Assembly (NCBI GenBank): GCA_964648505.1
Contig: CAZYMI010000010.1
Span: 1 to 64,000, forward strand
Reading direction: 5' to 3'
Origin: CAZYMI01 sp964648505
Lineage (GTDB): Bacteria > Pseudomonadota > Alphaproteobacteria > Micavibrionales > Micavibrionaceae
DNA: 64,000 nt
The notes beneath the pieces were generated by a model. That model saw only the letters and a list, made by a program, of their open reading frames with translations. It made no database searches and was not told where the DNA came from. Position 1 is the stretch's first letter. Every line of letters begins with the position of its first letter. Made by a program: the position numbers and the translations under genes. Below, one piece after another: positions 31,784 to 40,410 of the stretch.

Positions 31784-33652
31784 TTATTTTCTGTTTCTGT
31801 CACCTCTGGAAAAAGGCCGTTCTTCGAATAATTCTGATAAGCGCAATAAAAGCGCCTGCGCAAGTTCACCTGCATCTGTAATTGTTAAGGCGCGGGAATA
31901 ATAGCGCGATACATCATGCCCAATACCAATAGCAGCAATTTCAACGGTGGAGGATTCCTCAATCCACTGAATAACATTTTGCAAATCATGTTCAAGAATA
32001 TTCGAGCTATTTGTTGACAAGGTGGAATCATCAACAGGTGCGCCGTCTGATATCACCATCATGATTTTGCGTTTTTCTGGTCTTCTGACGATGCGATTAT
32101 AAGACCAAACCACAGCCTCCCCATCAATATTTTCTTTGAGTAATCCTTCTTTGAGCATCAGCCCCAGATTGCGCTTGGTACGACGCCACGGCTCATCTGC
32201 ATCCTTGTAAATAATGTGGCGCAGATCGTTTAACCGGCCCGGGCTTTCAGGCCGATTATTTTGCACCCATAATTCACGCGCTTTACCACCCTTCCAGGCG
32301 CGTGTGGTAAAGCCAAGAATTTCAACTTTAACGCCGCAACGTTCAAGCGTACGGGCAATAATTTCGGTCGACATAGCAGCAAGTGCGATGGGGCGGCCAC
32401 GCATGGAACCTGAATTATCAATCAACAAAGTGACAATAGTATCCCGAAAATCAGTTTGCTGTTCTTGTTTATAAGATAAAGGCATATTGGGGTTGGCAAT
32501 AACCCGTGCCAGTCTCGATGCATCAATAATCCCTTCGTCCATATCAAATTGCCATTGGCGTAGCTGCTTTGCCATGAGCTGCCTTTGCAGTCGATTTGCA
32601 AGGCGTGTGACCATGGTCATGTGGGGTGCTACTTGCTTATCAAGTTGAGCGCGTAGTTTGTTGAGCTCGTCTTGATCTGCCAGATCTTGCGCTTCAAGAA
32701 TTTCATCATACGCAGTTGTATAAATTGTATAGCGGCTATCCGGCCCCGGCACGTAATGCGAATTTGGTTTACGTGGCGGTGCATTTTGAGGTTTTTCACC
32801 TTCCATCATAGAAGGGTTTTCATCAGATATATCATCGTTTTCAAAATCAATATCTGTTTCATGCGTACTGGAATCGTCTGATATTTCTTGCGTATCTGAA
32901 CCTTCAGAAAGCTGCTTTTCCTTTTCTTCTTTTTGATCCTCACGCGGGTTTAAATCATCTGAACTATGTTGTGTATCGTCAGATTCATCAGCGCGTTCTG
33001 GTTCGCTTGACGGTGGAATGGAATTCAGCTTTTCAATGAAATTACGTGCGGCGCGTGCAAATTCGCGTTGATTATTTAAGTTAGCTTCAAGATTTTTAAA
33101 TCCGTTTTTACCGAGTTTTTCAATGATGTAAGGGTGCCATAAAGCAGCAAGGTTATGCGCGCCTTCCGGCAAATCTTCACCGGTAAAAGCAAGGCGTGAT
33201 AAAATATATAAGGCTTCTGCAGCGTCGGTTTGAAGTCGATCTTGCGCGTTTAAGTGGCTATATGATTTACAACGCTGCTTTAAAGCCGACGCCAAGTTTT
33301 TGGCAACGCCTGTCATCGCTTTTATACCAAGGGCTTCAACACGGGCCTGTTCAAGTGAATCAAAAAGACTTGCTGATGAAAAATCTTTCGGGCGCAGACG
33401 GCGATGAAGTTTGTCATTGGAATGCCTGAGTTTAAGGCTATGGATATCGGCGCTTGCGCGAATATCTTGCTTGTTTAAAGCGGGCATGTCGCGTTCAGGC
33501 AAGGGCAGTCTGGCTGTTATACCAATGATCGGTGTAAGCCTGGCAGATGTTTCAGAGGCGAAAAACTGAACCTCTATATCTGGCCGTTTAGCAATGGCCC
33601 GTAACGTTGCGGCAGTCGCATCTTTAAATTTGTCAAGCGGGTCAGCCGACAT
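31784..33652 (-). CDS. cobT: CobT-type cobaltochelatase subunit (VWA protein)
   Basis: This protein of about 622 residues is the CobT component that, with the AAA+ CobS, powers cobalt insertion by CobN in aerobic B12 synthesis. The N-terminal domain is followed by a long acidic, Ser/Asp/Glu-rich linker (about residues 215-290) and a C-terminal von Willebrand A domain with the metal site LLIDNSGSMRGRPIAL and VISDGAP. The ORF is open 207 bases further upstream, but the ATG at 33652 (MSADPLDKFKDATAATLRA) matches the family start and overlaps cobS by 11 bases. No cobN is in the window. Confidence 0.93.
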   Translation of the reverse strand: MSADPLDKFKDATAATLRAIAKRPDIEVQFFASETSARLTPIIGITARLPLPERDMPALNKQDIRASADIHSLKLRHSNDKLHRRLRPKDFSSASLFDSLEQARVEALGIKAMTGVAKNLASALKQRCKSYSHLNAQDRLQTDAAEALYILSRLAFTGEDLPEGAHNLAALWHPYIIEKLGKNGFKNLEANLNNQREFARAARNFIEKLNSIPPSSEPERADESDDTQHSSDDLNPREDQKEEKEKQLSEGSDTQEISDDSSTHETDIDFENDDISDENPSMMEGEKPQNAPPRKPNSHYVPGPDSRYTIYTTAYDEILEAQDLADQDELNKLRAQLDKQVAPHMTMVTRLANRLQRQLMAKQLRQWQFDMDEGIIDASRLARVIANPNMPLSYKQEQQTDFRDTIVTLLIDNSGSMRGRPIALAAMSTEIIARTLERCGVKVEILGFTTRAWKGGKARELWVQNNRPESPGRLNDLRHIIYKDADEPWRRTKRNLGLMLKEGLLKENIDGEAVVWSYNRIVRRPEKRKIMMVISDGAPVDDSTLSTNSSNILEHDLQNVIQWIEESSTVEIAAIGIGHDVSRYYSRALTITDAGELAQALLLRLSELFEERPFSRGDRNRK

Positions 33653-34679
33653 AAGAAGGTTCAGACAGGTCCAGTTCGTCGCCAAAGCAGCGCTGATAAT
33701 ATTCAGCGAGAATGACATGTTCAGTTTCATCTGATTTATTAACGAACGATAGTTTAAAAGACAAAGCGGTATCGTTGAATATTTGATAGTTTTCCGCCCA
33801 CGATAAAACAGTGCGTGGAGACATGACAGTTGAAAGATCACCGTTGCGGAAGCCATCACGGGTCAGATCAGCCACCCGCACCATAGCATCAACAATTTTT
33901 TTACCCTCTGGTGTATTTAGGTCAGGGATCTTTGCAAGCACGATATCCATTTCTGTATCGTGGTCCAGATAATTCAGGCGTGTCACGATATTCCAGCGGT
34001 CCAGCTGGCCTTGGTTGATTTGCTGGGTCCCGTGATAAAGGCCGGTTGTATCACCCAGTCCGATTGTGTTGGCCGTTGCAAAAAGCCTGAAAGCAGGGTG
34101 TGGCCTGATTACAGTGTTCTGATCCAGAAGCGTCAGGCGGCCATCGGCTTCCAATACGCGCTGAATAACAAACATCACATCCGGGCGGCCTGCATCATAT
34201 TCATCAAATACAAGCGCAACAGGGTTTTGCAATGCCCATGGTAAAAGGCCCATTTTATATTCGGTGATTTGTTTGCCTTCGCGCAGCACAATCATATCTT
34301 TGCCAAGAAGGTCGATCCGGCTGACATGGCTGTCAAGGTTTATACGCACACAAGGCCATTTCAGGCGTGCGGCAATTTGCTCTATGTGTGTTGATTTTCC
34401 TGTGCCGTGATAGCCTTGCACCATCACACGGCGGTTATGCATGAAACCTGCGAGTATTGAGAGCGTTGTGTTGCGATCAAATTTATAGGTCGGGTCGATA
34501 TCAGGCACATTGGCGTTATCGTAACTAAAACCCGGGACAGACCAATCCACATCAATGCCAAACACATCACGCACTTTGTACTGCGTATCTGGAACGGTTG
34601 AGTGCTTATGGTGGCTTTGTACTTGTGTTAAATCGAACGATGCCGCGGTGTGTTCTTTAAGATTATCGGTTATAGCCAT
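33642..34679 (-). CDS. cobS: CobS-type cobaltochelatase AAA+ subunit
   Basis: This 345-residue AAA+ ATPase partners CobT. Walker A is VQGYHGTGKSTHIEQIA, Walker B is ALVFDEYDAGRPDV, and sensor 1 is LFATANTIGLGDTTGLYHG. The N-terminal segment YKVRDVFGIDVDWSVPGFS is characteristic. It lies 4 bases after the J-domain gene. This J-domain/CobS/CobT order recurs in alphaproteobacteria, also away from other cob genes, as here. Confidence 0.95.
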   Translation of the reverse strand: MAITDNLKEHTAASFDLTQVQSHHKHSTVPDTQYKVRDVFGIDVDWSVPGFSYDNANVPDIDPTYKFDRNTTLSILAGFMHNRRVMVQGYHGTGKSTHIEQIAARLKWPCVRINLDSHVSRIDLLGKDMIVLREGKQITEYKMGLLPWALQNPVALVFDEYDAGRPDVMFVIQRVLEADGRLTLLDQNTVIRPHPAFRLFATANTIGLGDTTGLYHGTQQINQGQLDRWNIVTRLNYLDHDTEMDIVLAKIPDLNTPEGKKIVDAMVRVADLTRDGFRNGDLSTVMSPRTVLSWAENYQIFNDTALSFKLSFVNKSDETEHVILAEYYQRCFGDELDLSEPSYVG

Positions 34680-34683
34680 GGTG

Positions 34684-35286
34684 TTAAATACTTTCGAGTG
34701 TTTCGAACTTACGATAGGCGAGCTTTAAAATGGTATAGGCCATGTTGACCTTTTTGAGAAGCTCTTCCCCTTCCGGATTGTTTTTGTTCATGTCCGGATG
34801 GTAGAGCTTGGCAAGTTCTTTGTATCGGTTTTTAATGGCGGTATAGGTCACGGGTGGGTTTAAACCCATGATAGCAAGAGCTTCCCCTTCAGGGCCGCTT
34901 AGCCGTGCTTCTTTGGCGGCTTCTTTGGCTGGGGCTTCATGCGTAAAGTGGTATTCCTGCCATGCTTTGGTTTTCAGATTATCTTCAAGCCCGCGATAAT
35001 AATCAGAACGCCAGGTCGGACGATCGCCATAAAGTGTTTGAATAATATGGCTTTCAACATCCTGAGGGGCCATGCCATCAAAAAAATCCCAAGCTTTGTT
35101 ATAGTCTTGTGCATGTTCAAAGCAGAAAAAATAATATTCACGCAAGGAACGGTCTTTGGGCGCACGGTGCTCGCCATGAGAAGGGCATCCCGGCATATCG
35201 CAAGGCTTTTGGTGCGGGCGGCGCACTTTAGCGGCAGAGCTATCTGCAAAATCGGGTGAGTTGGGTTTTAATGTAATTCGTGGCAT
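34684..35286 (-). CDS. J-domain (DnaJ-like) protein
   Basis: This 200-residue protein has a C-terminal J domain (about residues 140-200) with the HPD motif in KLYHPDMNKNN, which stimulates Hsp70 ATPase. The N-terminal half has a Cys/His group (CDMPGCPSHGEHRAP) plus CFEH that may bind zinc, followed by the conserved FFDGMAPQDVESH and GDRPTWRS segments found in this alphaproteobacterial family. It may act with DnaK on CobS/CobT or another client; that is inferred only from position. It is divergent from bolA with 10 bases between the starts. Confidence 0.9.
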   Translation of the reverse strand: MPRITLKPNSPDFADSSAAKVRRPHQKPCDMPGCPSHGEHRAPKDRSLREYYFFCFEHAQDYNKAWDFFDGMAPQDVESHIIQTLYGDRPTWRSDYYRGLEDNLKTKAWQEYHFTHEAPAKEAAKEARLSGPEGEALAIMGLNPPVTYTAIKNRYKELAKLYHPDMNKNNPEGEELLKKVNMAYTILKLAYRKFETLESI

Positions 35287-35296
35287 ATCTATTATT

Positions 35297-35593
35297 ATGA
35301 ATGAACGTGAAGCATCTACGCAAGCGCAAGGGCCGGTTGCACAGCAGATTCGGGCCAGATTAAAGGCTTTGGACCCGTATAGCCTGTCTATTTTTGATGA
35401 TAGTGATCGGCATCGGGGGCATGTTGGTCATAATGGGGCGGGAGAAAGCCACTTTATCGTTGAAATCATATCCCCCCGCTTTGAGGGGCTTACCCGGATA
35501 GATCAACACAAGCTTGTTTACGCCCTGATTGGTGATCTTATGAAGGGGCCAATTCATGCTTTAGCCATAAAAACAGGCTTTAATAAGCCATAA
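35297..35593 (+). CDS. bolA: BolA family protein
   Basis: This 98-residue BolA-fold protein generally works with monothiol glutaredoxins in Fe-S handling. Typical parts are IRARLKALDPYSLSIFDDSDRHRGH, GAGESHFIVEIISPRFEGLTRIDQHKLVY (in parts) and GPIHALAIKT. The conserved His residues include those in RHRGHVGH and ESHF. The ATG at 35297 is chosen; the frame extends 36 bases upstream into the divergent J-domain gene start. Confidence 0.94.
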   Translation: MNEREASTQAQGPVAQQIRARLKALDPYSLSIFDDSDRHRGHVGHNGAGESHFIVEIISPRFEGLTRIDQHKLVYALIGDLMKGPIHALAIKTGFNKP

Positions 35594-35637
35594 TATCGTA
35601 TAAGTTGAATACCATTGTAAACACACTAAACTTTGGG

Positions 35638-35666
35638 TTGCAATTTTTTTTTTATACGATTATATT
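35638..35666 (+). promoter_or_regulatory. Candidate promoter with a T10 tract in its spacer
   Basis: TTGCAA (35638-35643) and TATATT (35661-35666) are separated by exactly 17 bases, ten of which are a T homopolymer (35644-35653). It lies 76 bases before the ribbon-helix-helix gene start. A change in T number would change -35/-10 spacing. Confidence 0.5.
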
Positions 35667-35742
35667 TTGTTTTCAGCACGGCAGTATTAAGAGAAAAAAA
35701 ATTGAACCGGCTTTGTTCAACCTTAGAATAAGGATTTTTTAT

Positions 35743-36156
35743 ATGCTTGATTTACGTGTAGACTCACAAAGTAATCTTCTTGAAGATAAAATCAAATCAA
35801 CACTTGTTAGTAAAAACATCACTATTTTAGGCCGTCGTACATCGGTGCGCCTTGAACCTGAAATGTGGTCGGCTTTGCGGGATATTGCTTTGCGTGAAAG
35901 ATGCAGTATGCATGATATATGTTCGCTGATTTCGTTACGCAAGAATATTGATACATCGCTTACGGCAGCTATTCGCGTTTTTTTGATGTTGTATTACAAA
36001 GCTGCAGTAACCGAAGAAGGGCACAAACGCGCCGGCCACGGTAATTTTGAAGTGATGAAGCAGCGCGCGCGTTTTCGTACAACACCTAAAATGATAACCA
36101 AAACGTTATCATCATCAGGTGAAAAAATGCATTTAAATTTAGCAGCTGCTTCTTAG
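35743..36156 (+). CDS. Ribbon-helix-helix domain protein
   Basis: This 137-residue protein contains an RHH_4-type ribbon-helix-helix region (about residues 28-85): GRRTSVRLEPEMWSALRDIA forms the beta strand and first helix, then RCSMHDICSLIS and TAAIRVFLMLYYKAA. Such alphaproteobacterial proteins are predicted small DNA-binding regulators with unknown targets. The ATG at 35743 is preferred over upstream in-frame starts because AATAAGGA lies about 9 bases before it and the upstream extension is AT-rich leader. It stands alone between bolA and accA. Confidence 0.85.
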   Translation: MLDLRVDSQSNLLEDKIKSTLVSKNITILGRRTSVRLEPEMWSALRDIALRERCSMHDICSLISLRKNIDTSLTAAIRVFLMLYYKAAVTEEGHKRAGHGNFEVMKQRARFRTTPKMITKTLSSSGEKMHLNLAAAS

Positions 36157-36189
36157 TATTATAAAAGCCTGTATTATTACGTAGCAGAA

Positions 36190-37134
36190 TTATGCTGCCT
36201 GACGGCCCATGGCGATATATTTTTTAGCGCGCTGGGTCTTAAGCGCATCAGGGGTAATATCATCAAGTTCACGCAAACCTTTTTCAATCTGATCCGCAAC
36301 ATTTTTTATGGCCTCCGGCTTGTTGCGGTGCGCTGCGCCTATCGGTTCTGGAATAATTCCATCAATCAGTTTCAGTTCATGTAAATCTTGCGCGGTTAGC
36401 TTTAGGGCTGTGGCGGCATCTTGCGCATGTGCGGCAGATCGCCACAAAATAGAAGCGCAACCTTCCGGGCTGATAACGGAATAGATTGAATGTTCAAGCA
36501 TATAAACGCGGTCGCCAGTGGCAATGGCAATCGCGCCGCCTGAACCGCCTTCGCCAATAATGGTGGAAATGATAGGGGTGCCGTTGCGCAAACAGGCTTC
36601 GATTGATTTTGCGATAGCTTCAGCTTGCCCGCGTTCTTCCGCACCCACACCCGGATAAGCACCGGCCGTATCAACAAGCGTAATAATAGGAAGGTTAAAC
36701 TGCGTGGCCATAGCCATGAGGCGTTGCGCTTTTCGGTACCCTTCAGGGCGCGCCATGCCAAAATTATGCTTGATCCGGCTTGTTGTATCAGATCCTTTTT
36801 CCTGTCCCATAATAACCACAGATCTGCCATTAAAGCGGCCAAGACCGCCGAGCAAAGCTGCGTCTTCGCCAAAGCTGCGGTCTCCGGCAAGCGGGGTAAA
36901 ATCCTGAATCATTCCAGAAACGTAATCAAGAAAATGTGGGCGTTCAGGATGGCGTGATACAAGCACTTTTTGCGCGGGCGTTAATTTGGCATAGGCTTGA
37001 CGCAGCAAGCGGTCTGATTTGACCTGAAGGCGCGAAATTTCACTAGTCAGCGACATTTGGCCATCGCCGGTCATGTTTTTTAGCTCAGCAATACGTGCAT
37101 CAAGCTCAAGGACAGATTTTTCAAAATCAAGCAT
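36190..37134 (-). CDS. accA: Acetyl-CoA carboxylase carboxyltransferase alpha subunit
   Basis: This 314-residue protein is one half of the carboxyltransferase that makes malonyl-CoA for fatty-acid synthesis; it pairs with AccD. The sequence shows MLDFEKSVLELDARIAELK at the start, HPERPHFLDYVSGMIQDFTPLAGDR (in parts), GRSVVIMGQEKG, and the glycine-rich IIGEGGSGGAIAIATGD loop. Length is normal. A long inverted repeat lies 29 bases upstream of its start, between xerD and accA. Confidence 0.97.
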   Translation of the reverse strand: MLDFEKSVLELDARIAELKNMTGDGQMSLTSEISRLQVKSDRLLRQAYAKLTPAQKVLVSRHPERPHFLDYVSGMIQDFTPLAGDRSFGEDAALLGGLGRFNGRSVVIMGQEKGSDTTSRIKHNFGMARPEGYRKAQRLMAMATQFNLPIITLVDTAGAYPGVGAEERGQAEAIAKSIEACLRNGTPIISTIIGEGGSGGAIAIATGDRVYMLEHSIYSVISPEGCASILWRSAAHAQDAATALKLTAQDLHELKLIDGIIPEPIGAAHRNKPEAIKNVADQIEKGLRELDDITPDALKTQRAKKYIAMGRQAA

Positions 37135-37162
37135 GGTGATTCCTGTTGTCTTATAAGCACTT

Positions 37163-37225
37163 CATAACAAATCAGGCGGGAAGTCTCTAGCCCTAAGGGC
37201 AAAAGCCATCCCGCCTGATGTTATG
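37163..37225. repeat. Long inverted repeat between xerD and accA
   Basis: CATAAC (37163-37168), a 2-base bulge and ATCAGGCGGGA (37171-37181) are the exact inverse of TCCCGCCTGAT (37209-37219) and GTTATG (37220-37225), giving a 17-base-pair stem. A second small hairpin (GCCCTAAGGGC, 37190-37200) sits in the loop. On the minus strand it lies just after the xerD stop and before accA. It has no strong T run, so it may be a terminator for xerD, an RNA processing/stability element, or an attenuator for accA. Confidence 0.7.
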
Positions 37226-37240
37226 CTTAATTATGATAAG

Positions 37241-38245
37241 TTATTTCCGTGGGCCTGTCCCTGTGGCGGTTTTTGCCATTGGGTGCTTTTCTTCAACGGT
37301 TTTCTTCAGCTTGTCGCCCAGAATATGGGTGTAGATCTGGGTTGTGGCAATGTCGGCATGACCGAGCATTTTTTGAACCGAGCGAAGATCCGCGCCGTTT
37401 GCAAGAAGATGTGTCGCAAAAGCGTGGCGCAGAATGTGTGGCGATACTGTGTTTGGCGGCAGACCAGCATCATGCGCCAGATCTTTAAGAAGCTGGGCAA
37501 AGCGTTGGCGTGTCAGGTGTCCTGAATCCGATGTACGGGATGGGAACAGCCATTGCGCTTGACGGCCTTTGTCATCCTGGCTGATAAACTGGCCACGAAC
37601 TTCAAGATAAGATTTTAAAGCCCTTTGTGCGGGGTCAGACATAGGTACCATACGCTCACGGCCGCCTTTGCCTGAAATCATCAAAAACTGCTTGCCTGTT
37701 CCAATGGCTGAAAGTGGAAGACCAACAAGTTCAGATACGCGCAAGCCTGTTGCATAAAGCATTTCAAGCAAGCACACCAAGCGTGCAGAATCTTCGTCAC
37801 CTTCGCGTGTGGCGGTTTTAATTAAAATGCCGACTTCATCTTCGGTCAGTGTTTTTGGCAATGTACGGCCCTGTTTTGGGCTGTCGATTGTTGTTGTCGG
37901 GTCTTCTTTGCGAATATTCTCAGAAACCAAATAACGGTAGAATTGACGCATGGCAGACAAGCGGCGCGCAACTGTGCGTACAGCGATCTGATTTTTATTC
38001 TGACCTTTGGTGTGAATTTTATGTGAGAGATCATCAAGATAAGATTTGATGTCTTCTGTTGTTGCTTTATCAACATCTGATTTGCGGTTTGCACGCAAGA
38101 ACAAGCTGACATCAGCAAGATCGCGCCAATATGCATGACGTGTGTTCAGAGCGGCCCCACGCTCAGACGTCAACATATCAAGGAACGCATCAATGCTCGG
38201 ATGTAGATCCGGCTTCGGTAGTGCTGGGCGGCCTGGACGTGCCAT
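37241..38245 (-). CDS. xerD: Tyrosine recombinase XerD
   Basis: This 334-residue site-specific recombinase resolves chromosome dimers at dif with XerC. The catalytic residues are visible: Arg in LYATGLRVSELVGLP, Lys in ISGKGGRERMVP, H-x-x-R in PHILRHAFATHLL, His in LGHADIATTQ and Tyr in IYTHI. The N-terminal SAM-like core-binding domain starts near LHPSIDAFLDML. AAGGAG lies about 10 bases before the ATG at 38245, so the 56-base overlap with the upstream 614-residue gene is probably real. Its location among housekeeping genes, not integrase-type mobile DNA, supports XerD. Confidence 0.92.
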   Translation of the reverse strand: MARPGRPALPKPDLHPSIDAFLDMLTSERGAALNTRHAYWRDLADVSLFLRANRKSDVDKATTEDIKSYLDDLSHKIHTKGQNKNQIAVRTVARRLSAMRQFYRYLVSENIRKEDPTTTIDSPKQGRTLPKTLTEDEVGILIKTATREGDEDSARLVCLLEMLYATGLRVSELVGLPLSAIGTGKQFLMISGKGGRERMVPMSDPAQRALKSYLEVRGQFISQDDKGRQAQWLFPSRTSDSGHLTRQRFAQLLKDLAHDAGLPPNTVSPHILRHAFATHLLANGADLRSVQKMLGHADIATTQIYTHILGDKLKKTVEEKHPMAKTATGTGPRK

Positions 38246-40034
38246 GATTTTGGTTCTCCTTCGTTTCAGTTTCTAAACTTTGTTGGCTTTCGCCTGTTTC
38301 TATAAATTCTCTTTGTAGTAGCGATTCCGTCAAAACATGCCTTGCGACATCATCAAGACCGACACTATTTAAACCATCCAACACTGATTTAAGCGTTTTG
38401 GGAGATAGTTCCCCAACAGGCTTTTCTTGCAGCGCCAGAATAGCAGCCAGTGCAACTTTGCCAAGATGCTTTGATTTCAGAATCTTTGCATATGAGTCGC
38501 TTTCGGCACCATCATGCATTACATAATTTGTTAACCCTGTCAACAGATTTTCTTTAACATATTTTTTATTTGGATCCTCAGAAAACGGCAGATTTCCTTC
38601 GCCATAGCTGGCAGCCAGGGCGATCATCGCATAACGATCGGGGTCAGAAAGAAACCCATCATCAGATAAAATATAGGTAAGGCGCTTCTCTGGCAGGGGA
38701 GCGCCCAAGCTATAAGCTGACATTAAGTACGGTATATATCCATTTGATTTTTCAGTATTTTTATCGATAAAGACAAATGATTTTTCAAGCCAAAAAGAAG
38801 TTTTTTCCGACTGGGAAGTCAACAAAATAGCCAATCCTGTTTTAAATGATTCTTCTGGAAGGGCTTCGGGTGTTGCATAATTTTCTAAAGCAGCCTTTAA
38901 GGGCAATAAGGCCTGTAAACCAAAATCCTGCTTTAACAATAAGGTTTCTGACAAAAGAGCATCATAAGCGGGTCCAAACGGAGATTCGATAGCTTTTTCG
39001 TTTGGTCGTGCCGCTGGTGGTAATAGTTTAACATAAGATACAATCAGTTTTTCCCATGAGGTGCTTGGAGGTTTTCCTTCTAAAACCAAGGGTTTTCCAA
39101 GATCCACATAAATTTCCTGAAGCTGTTTTACATTTAAAAATCCATGAGAGGCTAAAAAAGCAGCAAGCCGTACCTTTATGGCTGGTGGCAAAGTGGGGTC
39201 ATAAAAAACCTGTATGAGAGCGTCAATATTCTCAAGGGTTAGTGGTGTGTTTAATAACGCAGCATAATCAAGGCGGCCTTGTGAGATAACAGCGCCGCGT
39301 TCAACGAGTGAAAGGGCGTTTATTTCCGCCCAGCTTGCGGGTTTGAATTTGAATGAAGCGTCCGAGAAAACTGAAGTGATAACAGCACTTGCGCTATTTG
39401 TGCCCAATGGTTTTCCAACCAAACCCTTGCATAGCTGAGCAAGCTGCGCCCAGAAAGGGTGATCGCTTGTAGCCTCAGAATGCACTTTTGATTCAAGGCA
39501 GGCAACAGATGTGCGGTTGTTCCCAATAAGTGCTGTAAGGCCAGCTTCTGCAAGATCTCCAGAAAGCTTTTGATCCGCAGTCTTTTCATATAAATGTGAC
39601 GCATCTTCATAAGCGCCAAGATGGTTAAGCTTCGTCATTCGATAGGTTAGAAAATCGGGTAGAGGAGGTGCGGCATCTGACTTTATTGGATCTGCGAGTG
39701 GGTCAGTTTGTGTCAGTAAAAGCCTTAAGGCCAGCGCCCTTAAAGAAGGCGAAGTTAATGTGGGGTTGATTGAATCGATTAATTTATAAATATCTTCGCG
39801 TGGCAGGCCTTGCCACAAAGAGGGTCCTAAAGAACCTTGCTGGGGGGATGCATATAAACCAAGCCCTTCATTAAAAGGTTTTTCTTCTATAGCGGGCGAG
39901 GCAGAAGGCGCCTGAACAGCAAGAGGGTCAGGTATCAGCGCTGTGTTTTGTTGGTCAGCAGAAAGCGCAGGGAAGGCAGAAAAAGTAAGGCTAAAAAGCG
40001 CTATAATGATGATCGTGTTTTTAAGTGTAAACAT
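38190..40034 (-). CDS. Large periplasmic protein of unknown function
   Basis: This 614-residue protein starts with a signal peptide (MFTLKNTIIIIALFSLTFSAFPALS, in two parts). The mature chain is Leu/Ala-rich and mostly helical, with repeated patterns such as LRALALRLLLTQTDPLAD and GLTALIGNNRTSVACLES, resembling tetratricopeptide-like helical repeats, though no exact repeat is claimed. The last 60 residues are low-complexity, Glu/Ser/Thr-rich. The start overlaps the stop of the small membrane protein gene (TAATG at 40034) and the end overlaps xerD. No family assignment is possible from the sequence alone. Confidence 0.75.
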   Translation of the reverse strand: MFTLKNTIIIIALFSLTFSAFPALSADQQNTALIPDPLAVQAPSASPAIEEKPFNEGLGLYASPQQGSLGPSLWQGLPREDIYKLIDSINPTLTSPSLRALALRLLLTQTDPLADPIKSDAAPPLPDFLTYRMTKLNHLGAYEDASHLYEKTADQKLSGDLAEAGLTALIGNNRTSVACLESKVHSEATSDHPFWAQLAQLCKGLVGKPLGTNSASAVITSVFSDASFKFKPASWAEINALSLVERGAVISQGRLDYAALLNTPLTLENIDALIQVFYDPTLPPAIKVRLAAFLASHGFLNVKQLQEIYVDLGKPLVLEGKPPSTSWEKLIVSYVKLLPPAARPNEKAIESPFGPAYDALLSETLLLKQDFGLQALLPLKAALENYATPEALPEESFKTGLAILLTSQSEKTSFWLEKSFVFIDKNTEKSNGYIPYLMSAYSLGAPLPEKRLTYILSDDGFLSDPDRYAMIALAASYGEGNLPFSEDPNKKYVKENLLTGLTNYVMHDGAESDSYAKILKSKHLGKVALAAILALQEKPVGELSPKTLKSVLDGLNSVGLDDVARHVLTESLLQREFIETGESQQSLETETKENQNHGTSRPPSTTEAGSTSEH

Positions 40035-40264
40035 TACGGAACAGTCGAGGATGGTTGTTGAGCTGTCTCCTCGACATTGGAGGGCTGCGCTGCAGGAATA
40101 GCTGCTTTTATGGGGGCAGGTGCTTCTTTAATAACATCGCCAATCGCAATGTCTTTTATAACGGGCTTGGCATCCACAGGCAGGGGCGCAAAAGCGATAT
40201 ACGCAAACCCACCAACCACAAGAATAACAACAAGGCTAAAGGCGTAAAGGAACGGACGTAACAT
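40034..40264 (-). CDS. Small membrane-anchored protein, unknown
   Basis: This 76-residue protein has one membrane segment (FLYAFSLVVILVVGGFAYIAF, about residues 5-24, in two parts), then an Ala/Pro/Val-rich tail (KEAPAPIKAAIPAAQPSN) that should lie in the periplasm. GGAG lies shortly before the ATG at 40264; a longer in-frame start at 40372 lies in a Cys-rich, unlikely extension. Its stop overlaps the next start (TAATG), so it is coupled to the 614-residue protein and may be its partner or anchor. The divergent neighbour is aroK. Confidence 0.7.
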   Translation of the reverse strand: MLRPFLYAFSLVVILVVGGFAYIAFAPLPVDAKPVIKDIAIGDVIKEAPAPIKAAIPAAQPSNVEETAQQPSSTVP

Positions 40265-40410
40265 GCGGGGTCTCCATAAAATTGATTGCCTACAAAATAG
40301 GGGATAAAACTTGTCATGACAATTGCAGCTTCCTTGATTTTCAGGGTTGTGCACAGCACAAAAAAAGGGCATATGAAGGGGGCACTTAAACGTATTGTTT
40401 TGAAAAAGAC

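Noticed and set aside
37241..38245. Tyrosine recombinase as sign of a genomic island
   Set aside because: The protein reads as XerD and sits among accA and aro genes; no att repeats or phage genes are near.
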